The position numbers and the translations under genes were made by a program. DNA of 64,000 bases from Nocardioides flavus (ex Wang et al. 2016) (lineage in GTDB: Bacteria; Actinomycetota; Actinomycetes; Propionibacteriales; Nocardioidaceae). Where the stretch lies: assembly GCF_014653115.1 (NCBI RefSeq), contig NZ_BNAD01000004.1, positions 1 through 64,000 of the forward strand, given 5' to 3'. The notes under the pieces were generated by a model. That model did no database searches, was not told where the DNA came from, and saw nothing but the letters and a program-made list of their open reading frames with translations. Positions 52,860 to 62,091 of this stretch are shown here, piece by piece (positions within the stretch are counted from its first letter, which is position 1; each line of letters begins with the position of its first letter).

Positions 52860-52891
52860 GCAAATCACGCGAATCCTACCGCGCATGTCAA
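52860..52891 (-). promoter_or_regulatory. Promoter 6 (CaCA-Mrp operon)
   Basis: TTGACA (52891-52886) is preceded on the plus strand by the same GCATGTCAA context as promoter 1. An interrupted CGCG..CGCG repeat replaces the CGAAG one, and GTGATTTGCT gives only a weak -10. The leader to the CaCA start is about 270 bases and has no GGGGAG/AGACC pair. Confidence 0.5.
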
Positions 52892-53399
52892 ATGGACGTG
52901 AGCCAAGTTGCAATCCACGCCACCGCGTCGCCCGGGTCAATCGACCACTCGTAGCCCAGCCATCCTCGCCTCGAGGTACGTCGACCAACGCGGCGCTGCC
53001 GGCGTCGCATACCCACGCATGGAATGACCGCAGCGGGAACCGTATGCGGCGAGCCCTGTTGACCCTGAGTGGCGATGACGGGTTCGTCCCGTTAGCCCTG
53101 TCCGGAGGCGTCCCCGGGACGGGGGCGTCGCGCGGAACATGCAGCAGCGAGAATGCGAGGCCCACCTCTTGGGTCCGCCGCCGGAAATGCGGACTTCCGG
53201 TACTGAACGGTCGAGCCGAACCTCGTCGATGAGATGGAGTACGCAGCCGAGTAGCGAACCCTCGAGCCCGACGTCTCCAGTCAGACTCGTTACCGCTTCA
53301 TTTCCAACCTCATTGTCATGCGATGACGAAGAGTGACGAGTCCAAGATCCGCTCCCCCTGGACGCCTCCGAAGACCTTCAATACTGAGCGGCACGCATG
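52892..53399. other. Non-coding stretch before the relaxase region
   Basis: About 500 bp in which I find no gene with a supported start or recognisable family. Short frames are Arg/Ser-rich and lack ribosome sites. It may hold part of the transfer origin region. Confidence 0.4.
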
Positions 53400-53437
53400 C
53401 TACGAAGGTTCGTAGATCGGTCCGCCCCTCGGGGCGG
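53400..53437. other. Candidate oriT: two adjacent perfect inverted repeats
   Basis: CTACGAA-GG-TTCGTAG (53400-53415) and CCGCCCC-TC-GGGGCGG (53422-53437) lie 53 bp upstream of the relaxase start. Tandem hairpins just upstream of a MobF relaxase are typical of oriT. The second could instead be a terminator. The nick site cannot be placed. Confidence 0.45.
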
Positions 53438-53490
53438 GCCGAGCGTCATTTCGAGGCTAGGTGACGAGTGCTGACGGGAGGTGACGAGGG

Positions 53491-56262
53491 ATGCGCGGTG
53501 GGGTGAAGTTCTACCGCGGATCGGCGTCCGCCGCGCGCTCCTACGTCGAGGCCGACCGTTCCCGAGTCGACGACTACTACCTCGCAGAGGGCACAGGGGT
53601 GGCCGAGCGGTACGTCGCCGCGACTTCGCTGGTAGAGGGGGGACGCGGTGTTACCGCAGTTCAGGGCGGGGGGACGCTCGACGGTGACGCCTACGAACGG
53701 TGGGTCGCCGGCTACGACGTCGAGACAGGCGCAGCGAGGGGTCGGCTGCGCGACGACGCGCGTGCGTTGCGGTTCGTCGAGGTCGTCGTGAACGGGCCGA
53801 AGTCCTGGTCGCTCGCCGCGGCACTCCACCCCGAGATTGCGATGGCGTACGACGCGGCAATGGACCGCGCGACGGGTGAGGTCATCGGGTGGATGGGCGA
53901 GCACGCCACCACCCGCGTCGGGCCACGTGGGCGGCAGGTGCAGGTCCCGGTGGAGAAGCTCGAGGCAGCTGTCGTGCGGCACTACACCTCGCGTGCAGGT
54001 GACCCGCACCGTCACCTGCACGTGCAGATCAACGCTCGCGTGTTCGCGTCCGGGGCGTGGCGTGGTCTGCACTCGGTCGGTGTGGTGGACAGCATCGAGG
54101 CGCTCAACGGGATCGGGCACGCGGCGGTGATGTGCGACCCGGAGTTCCGGACGGCTCTCGCTGCGCGTGGGTACACGCTGGACAACGACGGCGAGATCGA
54201 GCAGCTCGCGCCGTACGTCGGACGGTTCAGCCAGCGCGCCGCGCAGATCGGTCGCAACGTCGACCGCTACGAGGCCGCTTGGCGGGCCGAGCACCCCGTC
54301 CAAGAGCCGGGTCCGCGACTGCGCCAGACGTGGGACCGCTGTGCGTGGGCCGACGCGCGACCGGACAAGGTCGTGCCCCGCAGCGGCGCCGACCTCGTCG
54401 CGGCGTGGAACACCGAGCTGCACGACCTTGGCTTCACCCCGCCCACCGCTTCCGCGACCGAACCAGGGCTACAGATCGGGCGGATCAACCGCGACGCCGC
54501 CGCCGATCTCGTGCTCACCCGGCTCGGGTCCAAGCGGTCGGCGTGGAACGCACCCGACATCCGTGGCGAGGTCGAACGACTGATCGCCTCCGTCGGCGTC
54601 GTCGCCGACCGTGCGGTCCGGCACGAGCTGGTCGAAGACATCGCCGAGCGCGCCCAAACACGATGCGTGCCATTGCTGGAACGCGACGACGCCCCCGAGC
54701 ATGTCCGGAGCCTGACGTCCGAGCGGGTCCTTGCGGTTGAGGCCGACCTTGTCGACAGCATCGACGAGCGCGCAGCGCAGCCAGCCACCGTCGCCGTCGG
54801 ACTCCGGGGCATCGACCACCTCGACCCCGCACAACAGCACGTCGTCGCCGCCCTGGCCAGCGACACCAGTCTGATCGTCATCGAGGGCGCCGCCGGCACC
54901 GGGAAGACCACCACGCTGGCCGCAGCACGCGACGTACTCGACGCGTACGACCGTCGACTCGTGGTCGTCACCCCCACCCTCAAGGCCGCTCAGGCGGCGC
55001 AGGATCAGGTCGGTGCCGACGCGTTCTCCGCAGCCTGGATGGTCCACCAGCACGGGTACCGGTGGGATGAGGACGGCCGCTGGACGCGAGTCGACACTGG
55101 CCCGGACGCCGTACCCGAGCTTCGTAATGCGCTGCGTGCGCGGTTGTCTCCCGGTGACGTGCTGCTCGTCGACGAGGCTGGGATGCTGGACCAGGACACC
55201 GCTCGCGCACTGTTCGCGATCGCCGACCGAGCACACGCCAGGGTGGCGCTTCTTGGTGACCGCCACCAGCTCCCAGCTGTTGGGCGTGGCGGCGTCCTCG
55301 ACCTCGCAATAAGGTGGGTGTCACCCGCAGCCCACCTGGAGCTCGAGTCGGTCCACCGGTTCACCGACCCCGCATACGCCGACCTTTCGCTTCTCATGCG
55401 CACCGGCGAGCGCTCTGGTGAAGTTTTCGACGACCTTCTGGAGCGAGGCCAGATCGTCCTCCACGCCAGCGAGGTCGAACGCACCGCAGCCCTGGCCGAC
55501 ATTGGCGCCGACCGTGCCAATGTCAGTAGCGGTGATGGTGACCGACTCGTTATCGCTGACACCCGCGACCAAGTGAGTGCCCTGAACGCAGCCATCCGCG
55601 ACCGGCGGCACGACTCTGACGCACGATTTGGTGAGCCATCTGGTGAGCGGGCTGGGGACAGCGCTGGCGAGCCTGTCACGCGTCGTGGTGAGCGGATCGG
55701 TCTCGGCGACCGAGTCGCGACCCGACGCAACGACCGCGACCTCGAGGTCGCCAACCGCGACACCTGGACCGTCGCCGGTGTCGGTGAGGACGGCAGCCTC
55801 TTGGTGGTCGGTCGCGCCGGGCAGCGCGCGCTTCCCGCCGAGTACGTCCGCAAGCACGTCGAGCTGGCGTTCACCACCACTGCCTACGGGGCTCAGGGCG
55901 AGACCGTCGACTCGGCACACTTCGCCCTCGGTGAGACCACCGGCGCGGCGTCGGCGTACGTCGCTATGACCCGGGGCCGTCACAACAACGTCGCCCACCT
56001 CGTCGCCGCGACGATCGACGACGCCCGCAGCCAGTGGGTTGAGGTCTTCAGCCGTGACCGTGCCGACCTCGGACCCGCCCACGCCGCCCAGAGGGCCGCG
56101 GAAAACATCGACCGGTATGGACCGAACACGCCCCCACCCGCAACCACACCGGCGCCCTCACCCGCGGCCGCACTGCAGGCTGCGGCACTGCGCGACGGGC
56201 CGCGGCGCCCAACCCCGCCGGTCCCATCCACCGTGCCGCCGTCCCGCGGGATCGGTCGCTGA
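53491..56262 (+). CDS. MobF-family relaxase/helicase (TrwC/TraI-like)
   Basis: The 923-residue protein has an N-terminal TrwC relaxase domain with Tyr-rich start (MRGGVKFYRGSASAARSYVEA in shortened form; Y17-Y30 region), the HUH metal motif HRHLH (H173, H175, H177) and a RecD-like helicase with Walker A GAAGTGKTTTL (G466-T473), Walker B LLVDEAGM and the C-terminal AFTTTAYGAQGETVDSA and YVAMTRGR. It would nick oriT and unwind the strand. A Pro-rich tail follows. With no T4SS genes nearby it implies mobilization by a helper. Confidence 0.92.
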   Translation: MRGGVKFYRGSASAARSYVEADRSRVDDYYLAEGTGVAERYVAATSLVEGGRGVTAVQGGGTLDGDAYERWVAGYDVETGAARGRLRDDARALRFVEVVVNGPKSWSLAAALHPEIAMAYDAAMDRATGEVIGWMGEHATTRVGPRGRQVQVPVEKLEAAVVRHYTSRAGDPHRHLHVQINARVFASGAWRGLHSVGVVDSIEALNGIGHAAVMCDPEFRTALAARGYTLDNDGEIEQLAPYVGRFSQRAAQIGRNVDRYEAAWRAEHPVQEPGPRLRQTWDRCAWADARPDKVVPRSGADLVAAWNTELHDLGFTPPTASATEPGLQIGRINRDAAADLVLTRLGSKRSAWNAPDIRGEVERLIASVGVVADRAVRHELVEDIAERAQTRCVPLLERDDAPEHVRSLTSERVLAVEADLVDSIDERAAQPATVAVGLRGIDHLDPAQQHVVAALASDTSLIVIEGAAGTGKTTTLAAARDVLDAYDRRLVVVTPTLKAAQAAQDQVGADAFSAAWMVHQHGYRWDEDGRWTRVDTGPDAVPELRNALRARLSPGDVLLVDEAGMLDQDTARALFAIADRAHARVALLGDRHQLPAVGRGGVLDLAIRWVSPAAHLELESVHRFTDPAYADLSLLMRTGERSGEVFDDLLERGQIVLHASEVERTAALADIGADRANVSSGDGDRLVIADTRDQVSALNAAIRDRRHDSDARFGEPSGERAGDSAGEPVTRRGERIGLGDRVATRRNDRDLEVANRDTWTVAGVGEDGSLLVVGRAGQRALPAEYVRKHVELAFTTTAYGAQGETVDSAHFALGETTGAASAYVAMTRGRHNNVAHLVAATIDDARSQWVEVFSRDRADLGPAHAAQRAAENIDRYGPNTPPPATTPAPSPAAALQAAALRDGPRRPTPPVPSTVPPSRGIGR

Positions 56263-56453
56263 CCCGGTTCCCCCAGGGTGATCGCTCAAGGGACCAGCGA
56301 CGACATAGGTGACTACGGAGACGCCGACCTCGACACGGATGACCATCGCATGACCAACGGATGGCCAGCAGATGTCCGATCCGCACAGCAGGCCGTTGCT
56401 TTTCCGGGAGAAGGCCCTCGAATCCGTCGACGGCCACGACGAGAGGCGACGTG

Positions 56454-56693
56454 ATGGTGACACCCATCGGCATCCCCGACGACTGGGACGACAACAACCT
56501 GATCCTGTTCGAAGAGTTCTGCGACCTCATCCGCACACCCCAACGCACCGTCCGCGACTGGCGCCGACGTGGCGTCGGCCCCAGGTGGACCCGCTTCCAA
56601 GGCGTCGGGCGGCTCTACATAACCGTCGCCGAAGCCCGACGCTTCCTCGCCTCAGCCACCGTCACGCACACGGAGGTGGGCTCCGATGGCTGA
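56454..56693 (+). CDS. AlpA/MerR-like small HTH protein
   Basis: The 79-residue protein has one DNA-binding unit (FCDLIRTPQRTVRDWRRRGVGP, then RLYITVAEARRFLAS), like helix-turn-helix proteins of actinobacterial integrative elements. The ATG at 56454 is preferred to an upstream frame start. It ends eight bases inside the excisionase gene. Confidence 0.7.
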   Translation: MVTPIGIPDDWDDNNLILFEEFCDLIRTPQRTVRDWRRRGVGPRWTRFQGVGRLYITVAEARRFLASATVTHTEVGSDG

Positions 56694-56883
56694 ACGACGC
56701 ACCATCCCCGTCTACCTCAGCCTCGAGGAAGCCGCCGAGGCCATGTCGGTCTCGACCAAGACCATTCGCCGCTGGATCGCCGCCGGCACCCTCCCGGCGT
56801 ACCGCTGTGGCAAGCGCGCCATCCGGATCAAGCTCGAGGACCTCGAGGCCACCCCTCGGCAAATTCCCGCCGGGCATTCCTGA
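56686..56883 (+). CDS. xis: Excisionase-family DNA-binding protein
   Basis: The 65-residue protein matches the excisionase/MerR-like HTH: YLSLEEAAEAMSVSTKTIRRWIAAGTLPAYR, with IRIKLEDLEA as the wing. Such proteins bend the attachment DNA so that integrase excises the element. It lies about 150 bp from attR. Confidence 0.85.
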   Translation: MAERRTIPVYLSLEEAAEAMSVSTKTIRRWIAAGTLPAYRCGKRAIRIKLEDLEATPRQIPAGHS

Positions 56884-56965
56884 CGATCGGTGGGCCCCGC
56901 TGAAAGCGGCCGGACCGCCGAACGACACAACAAGTCATGCCAATCATCGGCCGGATCAGCGTCGG

Positions 56966-56989
56966 CCTTGTTGCACGTATGTTGCACGA
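56966..56989 (+). promoter_or_regulatory. Integrase arm-type site, right end
   Basis: Two GTTGCACG units separated by two bases more than in the left copy (21952-21974), within a shared CCTTGTTGCACG context. It lies 48 bp inside attR. Confidence 0.65.
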
Positions 56990-57020
56990 GAGGCCCTTCC
57001 CCAGATGGGAAAGGGCCTCT
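56989..57020 (+). terminator. Strong hairpin before attR
   Basis: AGAGGCCCTT pairs perfectly with AAGGGCCTCT, with three further G-C pairs inside. It would end rightward transcription from the mobility genes before the tRNA. Confidence 0.75.
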
Positions 57021-57036
57021 CACCTGCAGTTACTCG

Positions 57037-57058
57037 GGTGGGCGATACTGGGTTCGAA
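57037..57058. repeat. attR: 22-bp repeat at the tRNA-Val 3' end
   Basis: Identical to 21814-21835. It includes the 3' acceptor strand and T-arm of the tRNA, so insertion leaves an intact tRNA on this side. Confidence 0.92.
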
Positions 57059-57110
57059 CCAGTGACCTCTTCGGTGTGAACGAAGCGCGCTACCACTGCG
57101 CCAATCGCCC
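57039..57110 (-). tRNA. tRNA-Val (anticodon CAC)
   Basis: A full cloverleaf reads leftwards from 57110. The acceptor stem is GGGCGAT/ATCGCCC, the D-arm is GCGCAGTGGTAGCGC, the anticodon stem CTTCG/CGAAG encloses TTCACAC, and the T-loop is GGTTCGAACC. Discriminator A; CCA not encoded. It is the integration target of the island. Confidence 0.95.
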
Positions 57111-57158
57111 GAGCTCGGCAGAACCGTATCCCATCCCCTGCTGCGATCCGGAATCGGG

Positions 57159-57662
57159 TCAGGTGTCGGCCCCGATGCCGGGCCGGTCCTCGCTGGTCCG
57201 GTCGCCCTTGATCTCGCGCCGGAGCTCGTCGGCCTTCTCGGGGTGACCGTGGAAGCGCCGGTAGCTGTACACGATGAGCGCGACGGCGATGAACGCCGAG
57301 GCGACCTGGGTGACTCCCGTCCACACACCGCCGGGCAGCCACCACGCCTCGTCGAAGGGCCACCACCCGGGCGCCGGCGGCTTGATGATCCACAGCACCC
57401 CGCAGGCGGCCAGCACGACGGCCCCGAGGACCGAGGCGACGATCCGTGGCCAGGTCTCGACACCCTCCGCGGCGCCGAGCAGGGCGCGCAGCCGGACCGG
57501 CTCGACCCGCTTCTCCGCCCAGTCGTACTGCTGGGACAGCAGCGCGAGGCCGGCGAAGATCCCGAGGAGGCCCGGCCCCGGCAGGAAGATCGCGGCCACG
57601 CCGAGCAGCAGCAGGGTCCACCCCAGGATCTCGAGACCGATGCGCTTGGCTGCCCCCGTCAT
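57159..57662 (-). CDS. PGPGW-type putative transmembrane protein
   Basis: The 167-residue protein begins with the motif region GWTLLLLGVAAIFLPGPGLLGIFAGLALLS and has four hydrophobic segments, matching the family of putative transmembrane proteins named for PGPGW. The C terminus is charged (HPEKADELRREIKGDRTSED). Function unknown. It is the first host gene right of the island on the minus strand. Confidence 0.7.
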   Translation of the reverse strand: MTGAAKRIGLEILGWTLLLLGVAAIFLPGPGLLGIFAGLALLSQQYDWAEKRVEPVRLRALLGAAEGVETWPRIVASVLGAVVLAACGVLWIIKPPAPGWWPFDEAWWLPGGVWTGVTQVASAFIAVALIVYSYRRFHGHPEKADELRREIKGDRTSEDRPGIGADT

Positions 57663-57871
57663 GGGAAGAACCTATCGGGCCGCACCAGAGACTTCGCGAC
57701 CGGCGAAGGCACGGGTTACCGTCAAGTCCGCCATGAGCGGGGCTCAAGATCCGGTCTGGACCGGTTCGGGTCATATTTTGCCGTTTGGCATCACGGTCGG
57801 GTCCGGATGCCGTCTCATGAGCAACGCAACCCGGGGATTCCCCCGCCCCGGGCGACCCGAAGGAGCTCTCG

Positions 57872-58306
57872 ATGAACCTGTCCGGTAGCGGGCACACCCT
57901 GTCCGACGTGGCGTTGGACGTCACCGTCGAGTGCCTGGACGACCGCGGTATCCGCCACGAGATCGACACCGTCCTCAGCTATGCCGGCTCCGACCCCTTC
58001 GCCGTGGCCATGACCTTCGTCACGTCCGACGGGGACCTGGTGTGGACCTTCGGGCGCGACCTGCTGATCCGCGGGGCCGAGGCGCCCGTCGGCGACGGTG
58101 ACGTGCACGTCTCGCCGGCCATCGGCCTGAGCGGCCGCGCGATGGTCGCCATCGAGCTCACCTCGCCCGACGGACACCTCGTGCTGATGGCGCGCGCGGG
58201 CGACGTCAGCGACTTCCTCGCCCGCACCGCGGCCGTGGTGGCACCCGGTGCGGAGTCCGACGCCTTCGACGCCGACCTCCTGATCACCCAGCTCCTGGCA
58301 TCCTGA
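57872..58306 (+). CDS. SsgA-family sporulation/cell-division regulator
   Basis: The 144-residue protein has the SsgA fold: YAGSDPFAVAMTFVTSDGDLVWTFGRDLL in family-typical order and a C-terminal VLMARAGDVSDFLARTAAVV. The family is restricted to actinobacteria and controls division site selection. AAGGAGCTC before the ATG is a good ribosome site. The 208-bp gap on its left shows nothing else. Confidence 0.9.
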   Translation: MNLSGSGHTLSDVALDVTVECLDDRGIRHEIDTVLSYAGSDPFAVAMTFVTSDGDLVWTFGRDLLIRGAEAPVGDGDVHVSPAIGLSGRAMVAIELTSPDGHLVLMARAGDVSDFLARTAAVVAPGAESDAFDADLLITQLLAS

Positions 58307-58337
58307 GGCCCCGCCTGCGGCAGCCGTACGGGGTGTC

Positions 58338-60158
58338 TCAGGCCCGCGAGTGCTGGGACACCCAGCTGGCGTGCAGGCCTGCGTAGACGCTGCCCGCCTG
58401 GGTGACGAGCTCGCTGTGGGGGCCGCGCTGCACGACGCGACCCTTGTCGACCACGATCACCTCGTCGGCGCTCTCGGCCGTCGAGAGCCGGTGCGCGATG
58501 GTCACCGACGTGCGCGACTGCATCAGTCGCTCGAGCGCGCGACCGATCTGCATCTCCAGGGCCGGGTCGACCGCGCTCGTGGCCTCGTCGAGCACGAGCA
58601 GGTCGGGGTCGGCCAGGTGCGCGCGCAGCAGGGCGACGAGCTGGCGCTCACCCGCCGAGAGTGACTCGCCGCGCTGGCCCACCTGGGTGTGCAGGCCCTT
58701 CGGGAGCGCTGCGAGCCAGTCGTCGACGCCGAGCTCGACCGCCGAGGCGCGGATCTCGTCCTCGGAGGCGTCCAGCCGGCCGTAGCGCACGTTGGCCGCG
58801 ATGGTGTCGTCGAACAGGAAGCCCTCCTGCGGCACCAGCACCACGCTGCGACGCAGCGAACGGGCGTCGATGCGGCGCACGTCGACACCGTCGAGCAGCA
58901 CGGCGCCGTCGACGGGGTCCATCAGGCGGGTCAGCAGCTTGGCGAAGGTGGACTTGCCGGAGCCGGTCTCGCCGACGATCGCGACGCGGGTGCCGGCACC
59001 GATGGTGAGGTCGATCTCGCGGAGCACCGGCGGTCCGTCGGGGTAGGAGAAGCCGACGTCGGCGAACCTGACGTCGATCGGCCCCCGCGGCAGCACCTCC
59101 CCGTCCGGGCCGGGGTCGACGAGGTCGGCCGGGGTCTCCAGGATGCCGAGGACGCGACGCCAGCTGGCGATCGCGTTCTGGGCGTCGGTGAGGATCTGGG
59201 TGCCCATCTGCACCGGCCCGACGAACAGCGTGACGAGGAACGCGAAGGCGAGGACCTTGCCGGGCGTCATGTCGCCGGTGAACCCGAGCAGCACGCCGAT
59301 CACGATCACGCCGGCGTTGGCCAGTCCGGCCGACAGGCCGCCGAGGGAGAACGAGGTGACCGTGTAGGTCTGGGCGTGGGTGTAGGCGTCCTGCCAGTCC
59401 TGGATCGCGGTGTCGATGCGCTCCTGGGTGCGGGCCTCGACGCCGTAGGTGCGGACCACCGCCGCGCCGACGACGGGCTCGGAGATGGCTCCCAGCAGGA
59501 CGCCGACCTGGCGGCGCACGACGGTGTAGGCGGCCGACAGCTTGCGCTGGAACCACCGGATCGACACGAACAGCGGGGCGAAGGCCAGCCAGACGACGAG
59601 CGCGAGCTGCCAGCTGTAGACCACCATCAGGACGGTGGCCACCAGCATCTGGCCGATGCTCACCACGAAGATCAGCCCGCCGAACACCAGGAACTGGCTG
59701 ACCTGGTCGACGTCGCTGGTCACGCGCGAGACCAAGGCGCCGCGGCGCTCGGTGTTCTGGGTGAGGAGCGGCAGGTCGTGCACGTGGCGGAACGCCTTGG
59801 TGCGCAGCGTCGCGAGCCCGCGCTCGGAGGTGGTGAAGAGGCGCGCGGTCATGAGGTAGGAGGCCCAGCTCGTGACGGCGATGGCGAGCGCCGCCAGCAC
59901 CCCCATCCAGAGCACGTAGTCCAGGCGGGGCCCGCCGGGGGCGTTGAGCCCGCGGTCGAGGGTCTGCTGCACCGCGATCGGCACGACGATCTGGCCGCAC
60001 GAGGCCAGCACGGCCAGCACGAGAGTGGCGCGGAGGCCCTCGCGGAGCTCGGGTGAGTACTTCATGCCGAGGCGGATGGTGGCCATCGCGCCGATGGTCT
60101 CGCCGGAGTCCATCCGGGTGCCGGACGTCGCGGCGGTGGGGTCGGTCGTGACGGTCAT
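58338..60158 (-). CDS. ABC exporter half-transporter 2 (membrane + ATPase)
   Basis: The 606-residue protein has six membrane helices (residues about 40-330) and an ATPase domain with Walker A GETGSGKSTFAK, signature SAGERQLVALLRA and Walker B LLVLDEATSAVD. Its start overlaps the stop of the next exporter, so the two probably form a heterodimer. Substrate unknown; multidrug- or lipid-type. Confidence 0.93.
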   Translation of the reverse strand: MTVTTDPTAATSGTRMDSGETIGAMATIRLGMKYSPELREGLRATLVLAVLASCGQIVVPIAVQQTLDRGLNAPGGPRLDYVLWMGVLAALAIAVTSWASYLMTARLFTTSERGLATLRTKAFRHVHDLPLLTQNTERRGALVSRVTSDVDQVSQFLVFGGLIFVVSIGQMLVATVLMVVYSWQLALVVWLAFAPLFVSIRWFQRKLSAAYTVVRRQVGVLLGAISEPVVGAAVVRTYGVEARTQERIDTAIQDWQDAYTHAQTYTVTSFSLGGLSAGLANAGVIVIGVLLGFTGDMTPGKVLAFAFLVTLFVGPVQMGTQILTDAQNAIASWRRVLGILETPADLVDPGPDGEVLPRGPIDVRFADVGFSYPDGPPVLREIDLTIGAGTRVAIVGETGSGKSTFAKLLTRLMDPVDGAVLLDGVDVRRIDARSLRRSVVLVPQEGFLFDDTIAANVRYGRLDASEDEIRASAVELGVDDWLAALPKGLHTQVGQRGESLSAGERQLVALLRAHLADPDLLVLDEATSAVDPALEMQIGRALERLMQSRTSVTIAHRLSTAESADEVIVVDKGRVVQRGPHSELVTQAGSVYAGLHASWVSQHSRA

Positions 60159-62017
60159 GCGCGGCCCCCCGGAGCGTCGGCGTCGGTCTCGTAGGCATTG
60201 ACCAGCTGCGCGTAGGCGGGGCTGGAGTCGAGCAGGTCGGCGTGCGTGCCGCGACCGACGACGCGCCCCGCGTCGAGGTGGACGACCTCGTCGGCCAGCG
60301 AGATCGTGGCCTTGCGGTAGGCGACGACCACCAGCGACGCGGCCGCGCCGCCGTCACGGTCGTCGCGCAGCGAGGCGAGGATCCGCGCCTCGACCTCGGG
60401 GTCCACCGCGGAGGTGGCGTCGTCGAGGATCAGCAGGCGGGGGCGGCGTACGAGGGCGCGGGCGAGCGAGAGCCGCTGGCGCTGTCCCCCGGACAGCGAG
60501 GTGCCGCGCTCCCCCAGGCGGGTGTCGAGGCCCTCGGGGAGGGCGGCGACGAACCCGTCGGCCTGCGCGGTGCGCAGCGCGGCCCACACGTCGGCGTCGA
60601 GGACGTCGGCGCCGAGGGTGACGTTGCCCCGGACCGTGTCGTCGAACATGAACGCGGTCTGCGGGACGAGGGCGACGGCGCGCGGCAGCTCGCCCTTGCG
60701 CAGCCCCTTGACGTCGTGGCCGTCGACGCGGATCACGCCGGAGTCGGGGTCGACGAGCCGCGTCATCAGGCTGGTCAGCGTGCTCTTGCCGGAGGCGGTG
60801 GCGCCGACGAGCGCGACGGTGCGACCGGGCTGGACGTCGAAGTCCACGCCCCGCAGCAGGGGCGCGTCGGGGTCGTAGGAGTAGTGGAGGTCGTCGACCT
60901 CGAGCAGCGCGCCGGTCGTGCTGGGCGGCAGCCGGTCGTCGCCGAACTCCATGCTGCCGGTGGCGTCGAGCACGGCCTTGGCCCTGCGGTAGCCCACGAC
61001 GGAGCGCGGGAACTCGCCCAGCAACCAGCCGATGGCGCGGATCGGGAAGGACACGATGGTCAGGAGGTAGGCGACGGTGACGACGTCGCCGGGCTCCGTC
61101 GCGCCGCTGGCCACGCGGGAGACGCCGACCGCGAGGACGACCAGCACGCCGAGGTTCGGGAGGCTGGCCAGTGCGGGGTCGAACACCGCGCGGATCCGGC
61201 CCGCGCGGATGTTGACGTCGCGCAGCTCGTGGGCCTTGGCGCGGAAGCGGTCGGTCTCCTCGACCTCCCGGCCGAGGGTCTTGACCACCATCGCGCCGTC
61301 GAAGGACTCGTGGGCGATCTCGCTGACCTCGGCGCGCAGGCCCTGCGCGCGCGTCATCAGCGGCGAGGAGTAGTGCTGGTAGAGCAGGTTGACACCGACG
61401 ACCGCCGGGAAGACGAGCAGTCCCACCAGGGCCATGACCACGTCGGCGACGAACATCTGCACCACCGCGATCACCATCATCACGACGGTGCCCAGCGCCA
61501 TCGGCAGCGGCATGATGGGCGACCAAGCCGCCTCGATGTCGGAGGAGGCGTTGGAGAGCAGCTGGCCGGTCGGGTGGCGCTGGTGCCACTCCATCGGCAG
61601 GGTGAGGTACTGGCGGGTGACGCCGCGGCGCGTGTGGGACTGCATCCGGTAGTACATGATGCCGCCGCCGAGACGGCGCGCGACGATGCCGACCGCCCGC
61701 AGGATCGCCACGCCCATGAAGAGCGCGACCACCCACACCAGCAGGCTGGTGCGGACCTCGCCTGTCTCGAAGGCCGGGATCAGGACGTGCTCGGTGGACC
61801 AGCCGAGCACCCAGGCGTCGGCCACGGTGAGCACGCCGAACAGCACCGCGCCCAGCGTGGCGATCGTGAACACCCGCGGCTCGCGCTTGATGCCGACCCA
61901 CAGGACCCGGAAGCCGTCGCGTGTGGTGGTGCCCCGCAGCCCCGCGTCCGTGCCCACAGGTGTCGCCCGCCTCCTCGTCGTACGGCCGGTGACGGCCCCG
62001 TCGGTTGCCGAGCGCAA
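60155..62017 (-). CDS. ABC exporter half-transporter 1 (membrane + ATPase)
   Basis: The 620-residue partner has an N-terminal membrane domain and an ATPase with GATASGKSTLTSL, LSGGQRQRLSLARALV and LLILDDATSAVD. Replacement of the catalytic Glu by Asp after Walker B (LDDATSAVD) and VAYRKAT instead of a canonical H-loop His suggest a degenerate ATP site, as is common in heterodimeric exporters. Confidence 0.92.
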   Translation of the reverse strand: MRSATDGAVTGRTTRRRATPVGTDAGLRGTTTRDGFRVLWVGIKREPRVFTIATLGAVLFGVLTVADAWVLGWSTEHVLIPAFETGEVRTSLLVWVVALFMGVAILRAVGIVARRLGGGIMYYRMQSHTRRGVTRQYLTLPMEWHQRHPTGQLLSNASSDIEAAWSPIMPLPMALGTVVMMVIAVVQMFVADVVMALVGLLVFPAVVGVNLLYQHYSSPLMTRAQGLRAEVSEIAHESFDGAMVVKTLGREVEETDRFRAKAHELRDVNIRAGRIRAVFDPALASLPNLGVLVVLAVGVSRVASGATEPGDVVTVAYLLTIVSFPIRAIGWLLGEFPRSVVGYRRAKAVLDATGSMEFGDDRLPPSTTGALLEVDDLHYSYDPDAPLLRGVDFDVQPGRTVALVGATASGKSTLTSLMTRLVDPDSGVIRVDGHDVKGLRKGELPRAVALVPQTAFMFDDTVRGNVTLGADVLDADVWAALRTAQADGFVAALPEGLDTRLGERGTSLSGGQRQRLSLARALVRRPRLLILDDATSAVDPEVEARILASLRDDRDGGAAASLVVVAYRKATISLADEVVHLDAGRVVGRGTHADLLDSSPAYAQLVNAYETDADAPGGRA

Positions 62018-62091
62018 CCAACCTCCCGGTCAGGCTATTCCTCGGCACCGACAGCGGGCGAATCGCACGGGAGCCCCTGCCCTCGAGCGGC

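Larger units (their letters stand above)
21814..57058. mobile_element. 35.2-kb integrative mobilizable island in tRNA-Val
   Basis: The region is bounded by 22-bp perfect direct repeats (21814-21835 and 57037-57058), the right copy being the 3' end of an intact tRNA-Val(CAC). A tyrosine integrase lies at the left end. A relaxase, two small HTH proteins and the tRNA lie at the right end. No type IV secretion or coupling-protein genes are recognised, so it is better called mobilizable than conjugative. The cargo is almost wholly ion transport and stress genes, with four Mn-riboswitch leaders. Confidence 0.9.

Noticed and set aside
52586..52860. A riboswitch in the CaCA-Mrp leader
   Set aside because: An AGACC occurs near 52760, but no GGGGAG partner or closing helix precedes it.
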